DNA of 64,000 nt, taken from contig CAKMKG010000004.1 of the NCBI GenBank assembly GCA_927441425.1, positions 1 to 64,000 on the forward strand. The letters run 5' to 3'. The notes under the pieces are model-generated. The model made no database searches. It saw nothing but the letters and a program-made list of their open reading frames with translations, and had not been told where the DNA came from. The position numbers were made by a program, and so were the translations under genes. Origin of the DNA: an uncultured Bacillota bacterium. Lineage in GTDB: Bacteria > Bacillota > Clostridia > Peptostreptococcales > Anaerovoracaceae. This document shows positions 43,691 to 51,420 of this stretch, piece by piece. How positions within the stretch are numbered: position 1 is the stretch's first letter; each line of letters starts with the position of its first letter.

Positions 43691-43800
43691 ATTGTTTCAC
43701 TGTTCCCTTCCGACAGGAGCAGTCATGATTCACTTTATACGTTGTAACATTACGACCTTAAAGTGTTACCAATACACATAAGAAAGGAACGAACGACACA

Positions 43801-44736
43801 ATGTCCAACTATGAAAAAGCATCTGCTCCAACAATTTATTTCATTGGAGTTACAACGGACCAATCTTCTATTATGAAGGTTTTCCCCAAATGGGCCGATT
43901 TTCTCGGACTGAAAGGCTCCGTTATAAAAGGCATTGATTTTCAGCCGCATTCCTCGGCTGATGAATATCGGGAGGCCGTGGAATTTATCAAAAACGATCC
44001 TCTTTCCCTGGGAGCCCTTGTCACCACACATAAGATCGACTTATACCAAACCTGCAGAGAGCTTTTTGACTACGTTGATCCATATGCTCAGAAATTGGGC
44101 GAGGTCTCTTCTCTCTCTAAAAAAGATGGCAAATTATGCGCACATGCAAAAGATCCCATTTCCAGCGGGCTTGCTTTAGAGAATTTTGTTCCGATAAATT
44201 ACTGGAATGACTATGACGGAGATGTTTTGCTCCTTGGCGCCGGCGGAAGCACTCTGGCGATGTCAGTTTACTTTGCGCAGGAAAAGTTTAAAACCAACGT
44301 TCCAAAGCGCATTATTATTGCCAATCGAAGCGTGCCCCGTCTGGAATCCGCAAAGGCAATCTTAGATGGAATCCATCCTGAAATTAAATTTGAGTTTGTA
44401 CATAACCCAACTCCAGAAGAGAACGACAAGACGTTAGCATCATTGAAACCTCATTCGCTGATTGTGAATGCTACGGGTCTGGGCAAGGACGCCCCAGGTT
44501 CCCCTTTTACAAACGATTGTGAATTTCCGCAGGACAGTCTGGTTTGGGAGATCAATTACCGCGGCGACCTGATGTTTAAAGATCAGGCCGAGAAACAAGC
44601 TTCCGCGAAAGGTCTTCATGTGGAAGACGGATGGATTTATTTTATCCATGGCTGGACGCAGGTAATTTCAGAAGTATTCCATATCGAAATCAAGGGTGAT
44701 TTGTTGGAGAATTTGAGCCAAATCGCAAAATCATAA
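43801..44736 (+). CDS. AroE-like (shikimate/quinate dehydrogenase family) oxidoreductase
   Basis: A 311-aa protein of the shikimate dehydrogenase fold. Catalytic Lys is in GALVTTHKIDLYQ (about 78), Asp in HAKDPISSG (about 120), and the nucleotide site is LLLGAGGSTLAMSV near 143 with IVNATGLG later. It lacks other aromatic pathway neighbours and is longer than AroE (about 270-290). In this operon it probably oxidises or reduces a sugar acid, cyclitol or related compound, not shikimate. It is preceded by AAAGGAACG. Confidence 0.82.
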   Translation: MSNYEKASAPTIYFIGVTTDQSSIMKVFPKWADFLGLKGSVIKGIDFQPHSSADEYREAVEFIKNDPLSLGALVTTHKIDLYQTCRELFDYVDPYAQKLGEVSSLSKKDGKLCAHAKDPISSGLALENFVPINYWNDYDGDVLLLGAGGSTLAMSVYFAQEKFKTNVPKRIIIANRSVPRLESAKAILDGIHPEIKFEFVHNPTPEENDKTLASLKPHSLIVNATGLGKDAPGSPFTNDCEFPQDSLVWEINYRGDLMFKDQAEKQASAKGLHVEDGWIYFIHGWTQVISEVFHIEIKGDLLENLSQIAKS

Positions 44737-44752
44737 AGAAAGAAGGATGATT

Positions 44753-45328
44753 ATGAATAACTTTAACTGGGATAAAAGCTTTCTTGTAGATTTTGATTTA
44801 GAGAGCGGGTTATCCAAAACCGCTACAACTACGAAACGCTATTTATCAAATATGAAAAAGGTGTTTGCTGATCAGAAGGAAGTTGAAAAAATATTGGCTT
44901 CTGAAGATCCTGTCATCTATGAATTTTACGAGTTAGGCTGCCCGGAAAAGCCCGGGGATCTTTTATTCGGCACAACGATAATTTATCCCGGGAAGGTCGG
45001 ATCGGAATATTATATGACAAAAGGTCATTTCCACACCATCTTAGAGACAGCAGAGGTGTATTATACGCTCTCCGGCGAAGGATACATGGTTATGGAGAAT
45101 CCAGAAGGAGAAACTTCAGAGGAGCCATTATCAAAGGGGGCCGCTTTATATGTTCCAAAAAGGCATGCCCACAGAACCGTAAATACCGGAACCGAGCCTC
45201 TTGTTCTGTTTTTTTCTTTTGCTGCCGATGCCGGCCATGATTACGGTTCCATTGAGCTAAGAGGTTTTCACAAAATTGTGTTAGAAAAGGATGGGAAGCC
45301 ATTCATTACCAATAACCCAAACTGGTAA
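44753..45328 (+). CDS. Cupin-type glucose-6-phosphate isomerase
   Basis: A 191-aa cupin of the archaeal/bacterial metal-dependent phosphoglucose isomerase family: TKGHFHTILETAEVYYTLSGEGYMV (about 88-112) with metal His-x-His and Glu, and a closing His in VPKRHAHRTVN. It interconverts a phosphorylated aldose and ketose using Fe2+ or similar. The start after GAAGG was put at 44753; an ATG two codons earlier is adjacent to the site. In this context a sugar other than glucose-6-phosphate is possible. Confidence 0.85.
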   Translation: MNNFNWDKSFLVDFDLESGLSKTATTTKRYLSNMKKVFADQKEVEKILASEDPVIYEFYELGCPEKPGDLLFGTTIIYPGKVGSEYYMTKGHFHTILETAEVYYTLSGEGYMVMENPEGETSEEPLSKGAALYVPKRHAHRTVNTGTEPLVLFFSFAADAGHDYGSIELRGFHKIVLEKDGKPFITNNPNW

Positions 45329-45338
45329 GGAGGCCGTT

Positions 45339-46292
45339 ATGTCCAATATCAGAACAATATCCGGAGAAATTCCTTCCCATCAGCTAGGCTTCTGTCAATG
45401 TCATGAGCATTTGATGATAAGCAAGGGAGTTCCTTCTGATCGTAATCCGGCACTTTGTATCGATGATATTGAGAAAAGCAAACAAGAGCTGCTTCATTAC
45501 CTAGCCGCAGGGGGCCGTTCATTGATTGACGCCCAGCCCGTCGGATGTAATCGCATGGAATATGCGCTGGGGATATTGGCCAGGGAGACTGACGCAAACA
45601 TTCTATGCTCCACAGGCTTTCATAAGCTGTACTATTACCCGGAACACCACTGGATCCACACGTTTTCCGAAAAAAAACTAGCGGATACTTATATTCACGA
45701 AATTGAGACGGGGATGTTTGTCGGCAGCGAAACCTGTGAACCGGATGATTTTTGTTCTTTTAAAGCAAGTATGATAAAGACTGCTTTGGACAAAGAGGGC
45801 CTGACCGACCGGTATCAACGCTTATTCAATGCCGCGATTGAAGCAAGTATTTTTACCAATGCCCCGATTATGGTTCACATTGAGAAGGAAAGCGACCCCT
45901 TGGTGCTGCTTGATTATCTTACAACCAAAGGAGTCACTGCGAAGAAATTGATCTTTTGCCATTTGGACAGAGCCTGTGATGATATCAACATCATAAAGAA
46001 AATAGTCGGCGAAGGTGTGTTTGCGGAATTTGATACCATAGGGCGCTTCAAGTATCACAGTGACGAGCGGGAGATTGAACTCATAAAAGAACTGCTGGCT
46101 GATGGATACGGACATCAGATCCTCTGTTCCCTTGACACAACCAGGGAACGTCTTCGCACCTATCACGCGAATGCCATCGGATTGGACTATATATTAAAAA
46201 CATTTATTCCGCTGATGCGAAATTCCGGCATAGGCGAAAAACAAATACATAATTTCTTTTATGAAAACTGTGTCAGCGCCTTAGCAATTTAA
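45339..46292 (+). CDS. Phosphotriesterase-family lactonase/hydrolase
   Basis: A 317-aa amidohydrolase-type barrel. Metal ligands: HxH in FCQCHEHLMIS (about 22-28), likely carboxylated Lys in SFKASMIKTALDKEG (about 150), His in IMVHIEKES and FCHLDRA, and Asp in ILCSLDTTRERL. PTE-like enzymes hydrolyse lactones and phosphoesters. In a locus that already has an SMP-30 protein it may open a second type of sugar lactone. AAGGAGG lies 7 nt before the ATG; longer upstream open frame overlaps the isomerase. Confidence 0.87.
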   Translation: MSNIRTISGEIPSHQLGFCQCHEHLMISKGVPSDRNPALCIDDIEKSKQELLHYLAAGGRSLIDAQPVGCNRMEYALGILARETDANILCSTGFHKLYYYPEHHWIHTFSEKKLADTYIHEIETGMFVGSETCEPDDFCSFKASMIKTALDKEGLTDRYQRLFNAAIEASIFTNAPIMVHIEKESDPLVLLDYLTTKGVTAKKLIFCHLDRACDDINIIKKIVGEGVFAEFDTIGRFKYHSDEREIELIKELLADGYGHQILCSLDTTRERLRTYHANAIGLDYILKTFIPLMRNSGIGEKQIHNFFYENCVSALAI

Positions 46293-46349
46293 ATACGAAT
46301 TTGCATTTCAGCAGGAATTTGTATTGCAACAATACGAGGAGGTCCCATT

Positions 46350-46982
46350 ATGAATTTTGACAATATATTGAAGGAAGTTGAATTAAAAAAGATCGTACCA
46401 GTAGTAAAATTAGACAAAGCCACCGACGCCAAGCCCCTAGCCGAGGCCCTCTGTGCCGGCGGGCTACCTGTTGCGGAAATAACATTCCGGACTGAAGCTG
46501 CCGAGGAATCCATCCGTATCATGACGAAGGAGTTTCCCGATATGTTAGTAGGTGCCGGTACTGTCGTAAATGAAGAGCAGGCAAAGAGAGCGCTCGATGC
46601 AGGCGCCAAATTTATCGTTTCACCCGGCTTCAGCAGTAAAGTTACGGAATATGCTCTGAATCATAATGTAATGGTTTTTCCTGGCATCTGTACGCCTACC
46701 GAGCTCATGATGGCGCTTGAATATGATCTACCGGTCATGAAATTTTTTCCGGCAAAGCAATACGGAGGATTGGACACCATCAACGCTCTGGCCGCACCAT
46801 TTCCATCCCTTCGATTTATGCCTACGGGGGGTATCAATCAAACCAATATTTTAGACTTCCTTGCTTCCAAAAAAATTATTGCCTGCGGCGGAAGCTGGAT
46901 GGTTGCCGATAAACTCATCAATTCCGGGGATTTTAAAGAAATCCTACGTTTAACAGCTGAGGCTGTGGAATTGGTAAAATAA
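46350..46982 (+). CDS. eda: KHG/KDPG-type class I aldolase
   Basis: A 210-aa aldolase: Glu in GLPVAEITFRTEAA (about 37-50), VGAGTVVNEEQAKRALDAGAKFIVSPGF, and Schiff-base Lys in VMKFFPAKQYGG (about 132). It splits 2-keto-3-deoxy-6-phosphogluconate or a relative into pyruvate and an aldehyde. FFPAK instead of the usual FFPAE suggests a variant substrate. No dehydratase or KDG kinase accompanies it here, so the intermediate must come from elsewhere or by a new route. GAGGAGG site upstream. Confidence 0.88.
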   Translation: MNFDNILKEVELKKIVPVVKLDKATDAKPLAEALCAGGLPVAEITFRTEAAEESIRIMTKEFPDMLVGAGTVVNEEQAKRALDAGAKFIVSPGFSSKVTEYALNHNVMVFPGICTPTELMMALEYDLPVMKFFPAKQYGGLDTINALAAPFPSLRFMPTGGINQTNILDFLASKKIIACGGSWMVADKLINSGDFKEILRLTAEAVELVK

Positions 46983-47023
46983 AATCGGCTTCGCCGTTTC
47001 CTATGTCACAAAGGAGCAACCGT

Positions 47024-47977
47024 ATGAAAATATTAGTAACGCCCACTTCCATGCAGCCCGGCAAAAGCACAAAGGCCTTGGAAGAGTTAATGGCCTTCTC
47101 AAAGGATTTGGTGTTTAATGCCACAGGGAAACCGTTGACCGAAGAAGAACTGCTGCCTCTATTAAAGGATTGCGACGGTTATATTGCCGGCTTGGATTTT
47201 ATAACCGAGAAGGTACTCAAATCCTGTGATCATTTGAAAGCAATCTCGCGTTACGGCGCTGGATACGACCGAGTGGATATCAATGCAGCGAAAGCTTTAT
47301 CTATTCCTGTCACCAATACACCTGGGGTTAATGCAGAAGCCGTAGGCGAGCTGGCCTTTGGGCTTATTCTTTCCGTTGCAAGAAAGATTCCTTATCTTGA
47401 TACCAGCACCCGTGAAGGTGGATGGGTCCGTTCCACAGGAATGGAATTGAAGGGAAAAACAATCGGAATTTTGGGCCTCGGAGCAATCGGCAAGGTCGTC
47501 GCCCGTTGCGCCAAAGGATTTGATATGACTGTTATCGCCTATGATCCTTATATAAATGTAGCATATTGTAAGAGCAACGCAATCAAAGTAAGCACCTTTG
47601 ACGAAGTATTGGAGCAGGCAGACGTAATAAGCCTTCATCTTCCGCTTATTGATACCACGCAACATTTAATCAACGCTTCTGCATTCGCAAAGATGAAGCC
47701 CACCTCAATTCTTGTCAATACTTCAAGAGGTGGCATTATTGACGAGGACGCTGCTTACGATGCGCTGAAAAATGGCAGACTCGGTGGCCTGGCACTGGAT
47801 GCCTTTGAAATTGAACCTCCAACAGATTCCCCGCTTTTCTCCTTGCCTAACGTAGTGACCACCCCGCATACGGGAGCACATACTGAGGAAGCGGTGGTGA
47901 ATATGGCTACTATGTCAGTAAAAAATTTAATCGACGTGTTATCCGGCAACGATTGTCCTTATATTGTAAACAAATAG
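47024..47977 (+). CDS. D-isomer-specific 2-hydroxyacid dehydrogenase
   Basis: A 317-aa enzyme of the phosphoglycerate/hydroxypyruvate dehydrogenase type. Nucleotide motif GILGLGAIGKVVA (about 143-155), catalytic Arg in LVNTSRGGIID (about 232), Glu in FEIEPP (about 261) and His in TTPHTGAHT (about 279). It reduces 2-oxo acids or oxidises 2-hydroxy acids with NAD(P). No ACT domain is present. The ATG at 47024 has AAAGGAG upstream. Last gene of the plus-strand operon. Confidence 0.9.
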   Translation: MKILVTPTSMQPGKSTKALEELMAFSKDLVFNATGKPLTEEELLPLLKDCDGYIAGLDFITEKVLKSCDHLKAISRYGAGYDRVDINAAKALSIPVTNTPGVNAEAVGELAFGLILSVARKIPYLDTSTREGGWVRSTGMELKGKTIGILGLGAIGKVVARCAKGFDMTVIAYDPYINVAYCKSNAIKVSTFDEVLEQADVISLHLPLIDTTQHLINASAFAKMKPTSILVNTSRGGIIDEDAAYDALKNGRLGGLALDAFEIEPPTDSPLFSLPNVVTTPHTGAHTEEAVVNMATMSVKNLIDVLSGNDCPYIVNK

Positions 47978-48014
47978 GACGTATGAAACAGCTCCTCCAC
48001 AAATTAGTTGCAAT

Positions 48015-48060
48015 AAAAAAAGAACTGCCATATCTTGATTGAAATATGGCAGTTCTTTTT
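48015..48060. terminator. Bidirectional terminator between convergent operons
   Basis: AAGAACTGCCATAT and ATATGGCAGTTCTT pair perfectly, with A run before and T run after. Confidence 0.9.
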
Positions 48061-48123
48061 TGTCAATTTATAGGAGAAAGAAAACAAAAATCTTATAATG
48101 AGTCGGAGTCCCGGAACGGGACA

Positions 48124-49257
48124 TTATTTTGCATGTTTGTAATAGTAATGGCCCAGTGCATTTGCGGTAAGTATAATGTCCATTACAGATTCAACTGTGA
48201 CAGGTGTCGGCTGTGCTGCCCAGTAGGAATTTTTTACAGAAGATTCTGCTATAATTCTAACATTTTCCCTTGTTGGATTCACCTTAACATCTTCCAACGT
48301 AATTGGGAGTCCAACACTCATACAAAAGCCAATCACTTCATCAATTACTTCCTTAGGGGCATTTTCGGCAACCAATTCGCAAAGGGTACCAAAGGCTACC
48401 TGCTCGCCATGCAGCATTTTACCCGCATCCGGTACAGCCGTAATCCCCTCACAAACAGAGTGTGCAGCTGCGCAGCCTGTATTTTCAAAGCCCAGTCCAC
48501 TCATCAGTGTATTTACTTCGATGATTGTCTCCAAGGCTTCCGTCACACAATGATTTTCTGCTGCAATTTTCGCCTTCAGACCATTTGAAATCAAGGAATC
48601 ATAGCAAGCCTGCGCAATCACCATTGCCGTTTTTGTTCTTCGGAATTCACCGGACTCACCCGCTATGTAATTTGCGCTGTCGGACGCCGCGTTTGCTTTC
48701 GCCTCAAACACCGTTGCCAATGCGTCTCCCATGCCCGATACGAGAAATCTGACAGGTGCTTCTGCTATAATTCTGCTGTCGATCAGAACGATATCGGGGC
48801 TTTTAATATAGTGACGCGCATGGGAGTGTTCTCCGTTCGGTTTGTAAATTACCGATAGCGCACTGGTTGGTGCATCTGTAGAAGCTGATGTCGGTATGAT
48901 GATAACCGGAACCTTTAAATCGTCCGCTACCGCTTTTGCTGTATCCAGCGTCTTGCCCCCGCCGATTCCGACGATCACATTCGGTGATATTTTTCCCGCC
49001 ACAGCTGTAGTGGCTGCAATCTGTTCTTCCGATACCTCCGTATTAAATATGGTAGTTAAGAATTTACCGGTCCGCTCCCTGTACAGCTTTGACAATTTTT
49101 CAGTGAGGTCCTCAAAAAAGAATTGGTCAATAATCGCAAATACATTTTCACCATACTTTGAAGTATAATTAGGAAGATTCATAAGCTCTCCAGGTCCTTG
49201 AATGTACCGTCCCGGAGAACCCCACGCCATTGTCGTAGTCTTTAAATTATTTGCCAT
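48124..49257 (-). CDS. gldA: Glycerol dehydrogenase-like iron/zinc-type alcohol dehydrogenase
   Basis: A 377-aa family III alcohol dehydrogenase. NAD site VGIGGGKTLDTAKAV (about 97-111), PTSASTDAPTSALSV, zinc ligands Asp in SGMGDALAT (about 175), His in GCAAAHSVCEG (about 259) and His in KMLHGEQVAFG (about 276). It oxidises glycerol to dihydroxyacetone, or another polyol/aldehyde in this locus. GGAGG lies 10 nt before the ATG. It diverges from the zinc dehydrogenase at 49474; TTAC-N4-TTAC sites lie between. Confidence 0.88.
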   Translation of the reverse strand: MANNLKTTTMAWGSPGRYIQGPGELMNLPNYTSKYGENVFAIIDQFFFEDLTEKLSKLYRERTGKFLTTIFNTEVSEEQIAATTAVAGKISPNVIVGIGGGKTLDTAKAVADDLKVPVIIIPTSASTDAPTSALSVIYKPNGEHSHARHYIKSPDIVLIDSRIIAEAPVRFLVSGMGDALATVFEAKANAASDSANYIAGESGEFRRTKTAMVIAQACYDSLISNGLKAKIAAENHCVTEALETIIEVNTLMSGLGFENTGCAAAHSVCEGITAVPDAGKMLHGEQVAFGTLCELVAENAPKEVIDEVIGFCMSVGLPITLEDVKVNPTRENVRIIAESSVKNSYWAAQPTPVTVESVMDIILTANALGHYYYKHAK

Positions 49258-49300
49258 AGAAACTATGCCTCCTTACCTATATAAATCATTACCTTGTATC

Positions 49301-49435
49301 GTTACTTTGTTACTACATTATACTGACTCTGGTCACCTCTGTCAAGTTCCCTTCTCCTTCCAAAATAAAATAATTATATAAAAAATAGCTGGTAATTTTA
49401 TTTTTGTTCTGTTATAATTTACAATGTTACTACAT
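49301..49435. promoter_or_regulatory. Two candidate GntR operators in the divergent gldA/dehydrogenase region
   Basis: GTTACTTTGTTACTACAT (from 49301) and TTTACAATGTTACTACAT (from 49418) share TTAC-N4-TTACTACAT, 117 bp apart, one near each of the two divergent genes. Related sequences occur at 42650-42666 and just before the GntR gene, suggesting a shared regulator. Confidence 0.5.
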
Positions 49436-49473
49436 AGCATCATATCGACATCAAAAATAGGAGGTATTTGGAA

Positions 49474-50505
49474 ATGAGAACATTAGTAGTGAACCGTAAT
49501 GGTAGCTTGGAAATCAAATCAATCGCCACTCCAAGAATTAATGCAAAGCAAGCACTTGTAAAAACCATCGCTTGCGGTATGTGCGGAACAGATGTAAAAC
49601 TCATCCACAGAACGTTTAAGGGTTTCCCGGAATCAGTATATCCCATCATGCTCGGTCATGAAGGAGTCGGCGAAGTAGTTGAAGTCGGTGCTGATATAAA
49701 GGGTTTAAAAATCGGAGACAAAGTATTATTACCTTTCGTAGATCCTGATAAAGAATTATATGGTGATCTTGGCTCCGGCTGGGGTGCTATGAGCGAATAT
49801 GCTGTCGTTCACGATCCCCTTGCATATGAAGAAGGAACTGCTCCTTCCTGCGCTTATGCTCAGACAGTTCTTTCCGATGATCTGGATCCGGTAGACGCGG
49901 TTATGTTTATCACCTTCAGAGAAGTATTAAGTAACATTCGTTATTTTGGAATCAAGCCAGAGAACTCTATCGTTGTATTCGGTGCTGGACCCGTGGGCCT
50001 CACCTTCATTAAATTTTTAAGCTTGCTTGGCGTTAAGGATATCATTGCGATTGATATTTTTGAGGAAAAATTGAAGATAGCCAAAGAAACGGGCGCAACA
50101 ATAACGATTAACAGCAAAACGCAGGATTTTGAAAAGGAAGTCCGTTCCGTGTATCCCGATGGTGTTGACTTTGTTTTAGATGCAGTTGGCCTTCCTCTTG
50201 TAGTCAACCAAGCCATGGGGCTTCTCACTGACAGAGGTACCGTGCTATGTTATGGAGTTCCGGAAAAAGAAGAAGTTACCATTGATTTCAGTAAAGCCTC
50301 CTATAACTGGAGCGTTGTTTACCAGCAGATGCCTCGCAAAGAAGAAGAGGGTGCCGCCCATGAGCAGGTACTTGAGTGGGTGCGTTCCGGGAAGCTTGTA
50401 ATAAAAGATTTCATTTCTGATTATTTCAAGTTTGATGATTCTGTACTGGCATACGAAAAATTGCTGAATCGAGAAGTGCTTAAAAAGGGTATCATAACCT
50501 TTTAA
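49474..50505 (+). CDS. Zinc-type dehydrogenase, glucose-dehydrogenase-like
   Basis: A 343-aa medium-chain dehydrogenase. Catalytic Cys in CGMCGTDVKLIHRTFKG (about 36-52), GHEGVGEVVEVG, and Rossmann motif VFGAGPVGLTFIKFL near 168. The usual four-Cys structural zinc lobe is absent; instead the region reads PFVDPDKELYGDLGSGWGAMSEY, as in some glucose/sugar dehydrogenases. It probably oxidises an aldose or polyol with NAD(P). GGAGG lies 9 nt before the ATG at 49474. Confidence 0.85.
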   Translation: MRTLVVNRNGSLEIKSIATPRINAKQALVKTIACGMCGTDVKLIHRTFKGFPESVYPIMLGHEGVGEVVEVGADIKGLKIGDKVLLPFVDPDKELYGDLGSGWGAMSEYAVVHDPLAYEEGTAPSCAYAQTVLSDDLDPVDAVMFITFREVLSNIRYFGIKPENSIVVFGAGPVGLTFIKFLSLLGVKDIIAIDIFEEKLKIAKETGATITINSKTQDFEKEVRSVYPDGVDFVLDAVGLPLVVNQAMGLLTDRGTVLCYGVPEKEEVTIDFSKASYNWSVVYQQMPRKEEEGAAHEQVLEWVRSGKLVIKDFISDYFKFDDSVLAYEKLLNREVLKKGIITF

Positions 50506-50600
50506 ACCGCATAAATATGCAACGTTGTATCCTTGCATGACCATTATGTACCTATGATAATACTTATTAACAATACATTATTGTAAGTATAAATCTGATA

Positions 50601-50617
50601 TGTTACAATATCGTAAG
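50601..50617. promoter_or_regulatory. Candidate autoregulatory site before the GntR gene
   Basis: Complement CTTACGATATTGTAACA resembles the TTAC-N4-TTAC sites upstream of the lactonase operon and the divergent dehydrogenases, with the second half imperfect. It lies 30 bp before the start codon. Confidence 0.35.
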
Positions 50618-50647
50618 AAATTTTTATGAAATTTGGGAGGATTTTTT

Positions 50648-51403
50648 ATGCTTACAAAGATATCATCAATAGACAAATCTGTACCAATCCCTTTATATTT
50701 TCAGCTTAAACAGCTTATTCTTTCTGAAATAAAGAATGGAACGTATAAAAGTGGAGATATCATCCCCACTGAGAATGAAATCAGTGATGGATTTAAGATT
50801 AGTCGTACCACTGTTCGTCAGGCTGTTACTGAACTTGTACAAGAGGGTTGGCTCTACAGAGTGAAGAGCAAGGGAACATTTGTCACCTTGCCAAAGATAA
50901 ACCAGGATTTCATTAAAAAGCTCGAGAGTTTCAACGACCAGATCCTCCGTTCCGGGATGGAACCGTGCACGGAAGTGCTGAAGCTCGAAGCGATACCAGC
51001 TCCCGACATTGTTGCGAAGCATTTGGAGCTCAAAGAAAATGAATCCGTGATCTACCTGCATAGAAAACGTCTGGCTGACGGTGAACCGATTGTGACGATC
51101 AAGACCTATCTTCCCTATGCAGAATGCTCCTTTGTAATGGATCATGATTTGGAGCAGGAACGCCTGTATGCCATATTAAGTCAATCATCCGCAACTACTG
51201 TTTTTCGAGTGGAGCGTATCGTTGAAGCAGTGGAAGCGACAGCGGAAGATGTAAATTTACTGAATATCAAAAAAGGGAAACCGATTCAGCATTTTACATC
51301 AGTAGGCTATAACACCTTCGGCAAACCTATTGAATATTCTCTGGCCAGATACCGCGGCGACCGAAACAGTTTCGAAATCACTGTATTTCCAGAGAATAAA
51401 TAA
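50648..51403 (+). CDS. GntR-family (HutC/UTRA) transcriptional regulator
   Basis: A 251-aa regulator. N-terminal winged helix: PLYFQLKQLILSEIKNGTYKSG and ISRTTVRQAVTELVQEGWLYR (about 15-70). C-terminal UTRA domain binds a small ligand, often a sugar phosphate, with EYSLARYRGDRNSFEI at its end. GGGAGG lies 7 nt before the ATG. It is followed 17 bp later by the FGGY kinase gene, with which it is probably cotranscribed. It may control the divergent dehydrogenases and lactonase operon (inferred from shared sites). Confidence 0.9.
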   Translation: MLTKISSIDKSVPIPLYFQLKQLILSEIKNGTYKSGDIIPTENEISDGFKISRTTVRQAVTELVQEGWLYRVKSKGTFVTLPKINQDFIKKLESFNDQILRSGMEPCTEVLKLEAIPAPDIVAKHLELKENESVIYLHRKRLADGEPIVTIKTYLPYAECSFVMDHDLEQERLYAILSQSSATTVFRVERIVEAVEATAEDVNLLNIKKGKPIQHFTSVGYNTFGKPIEYSLARYRGDRNSFEITVFPENK

Positions 51404-51420
51404 CATTGGAGGAATCATCT

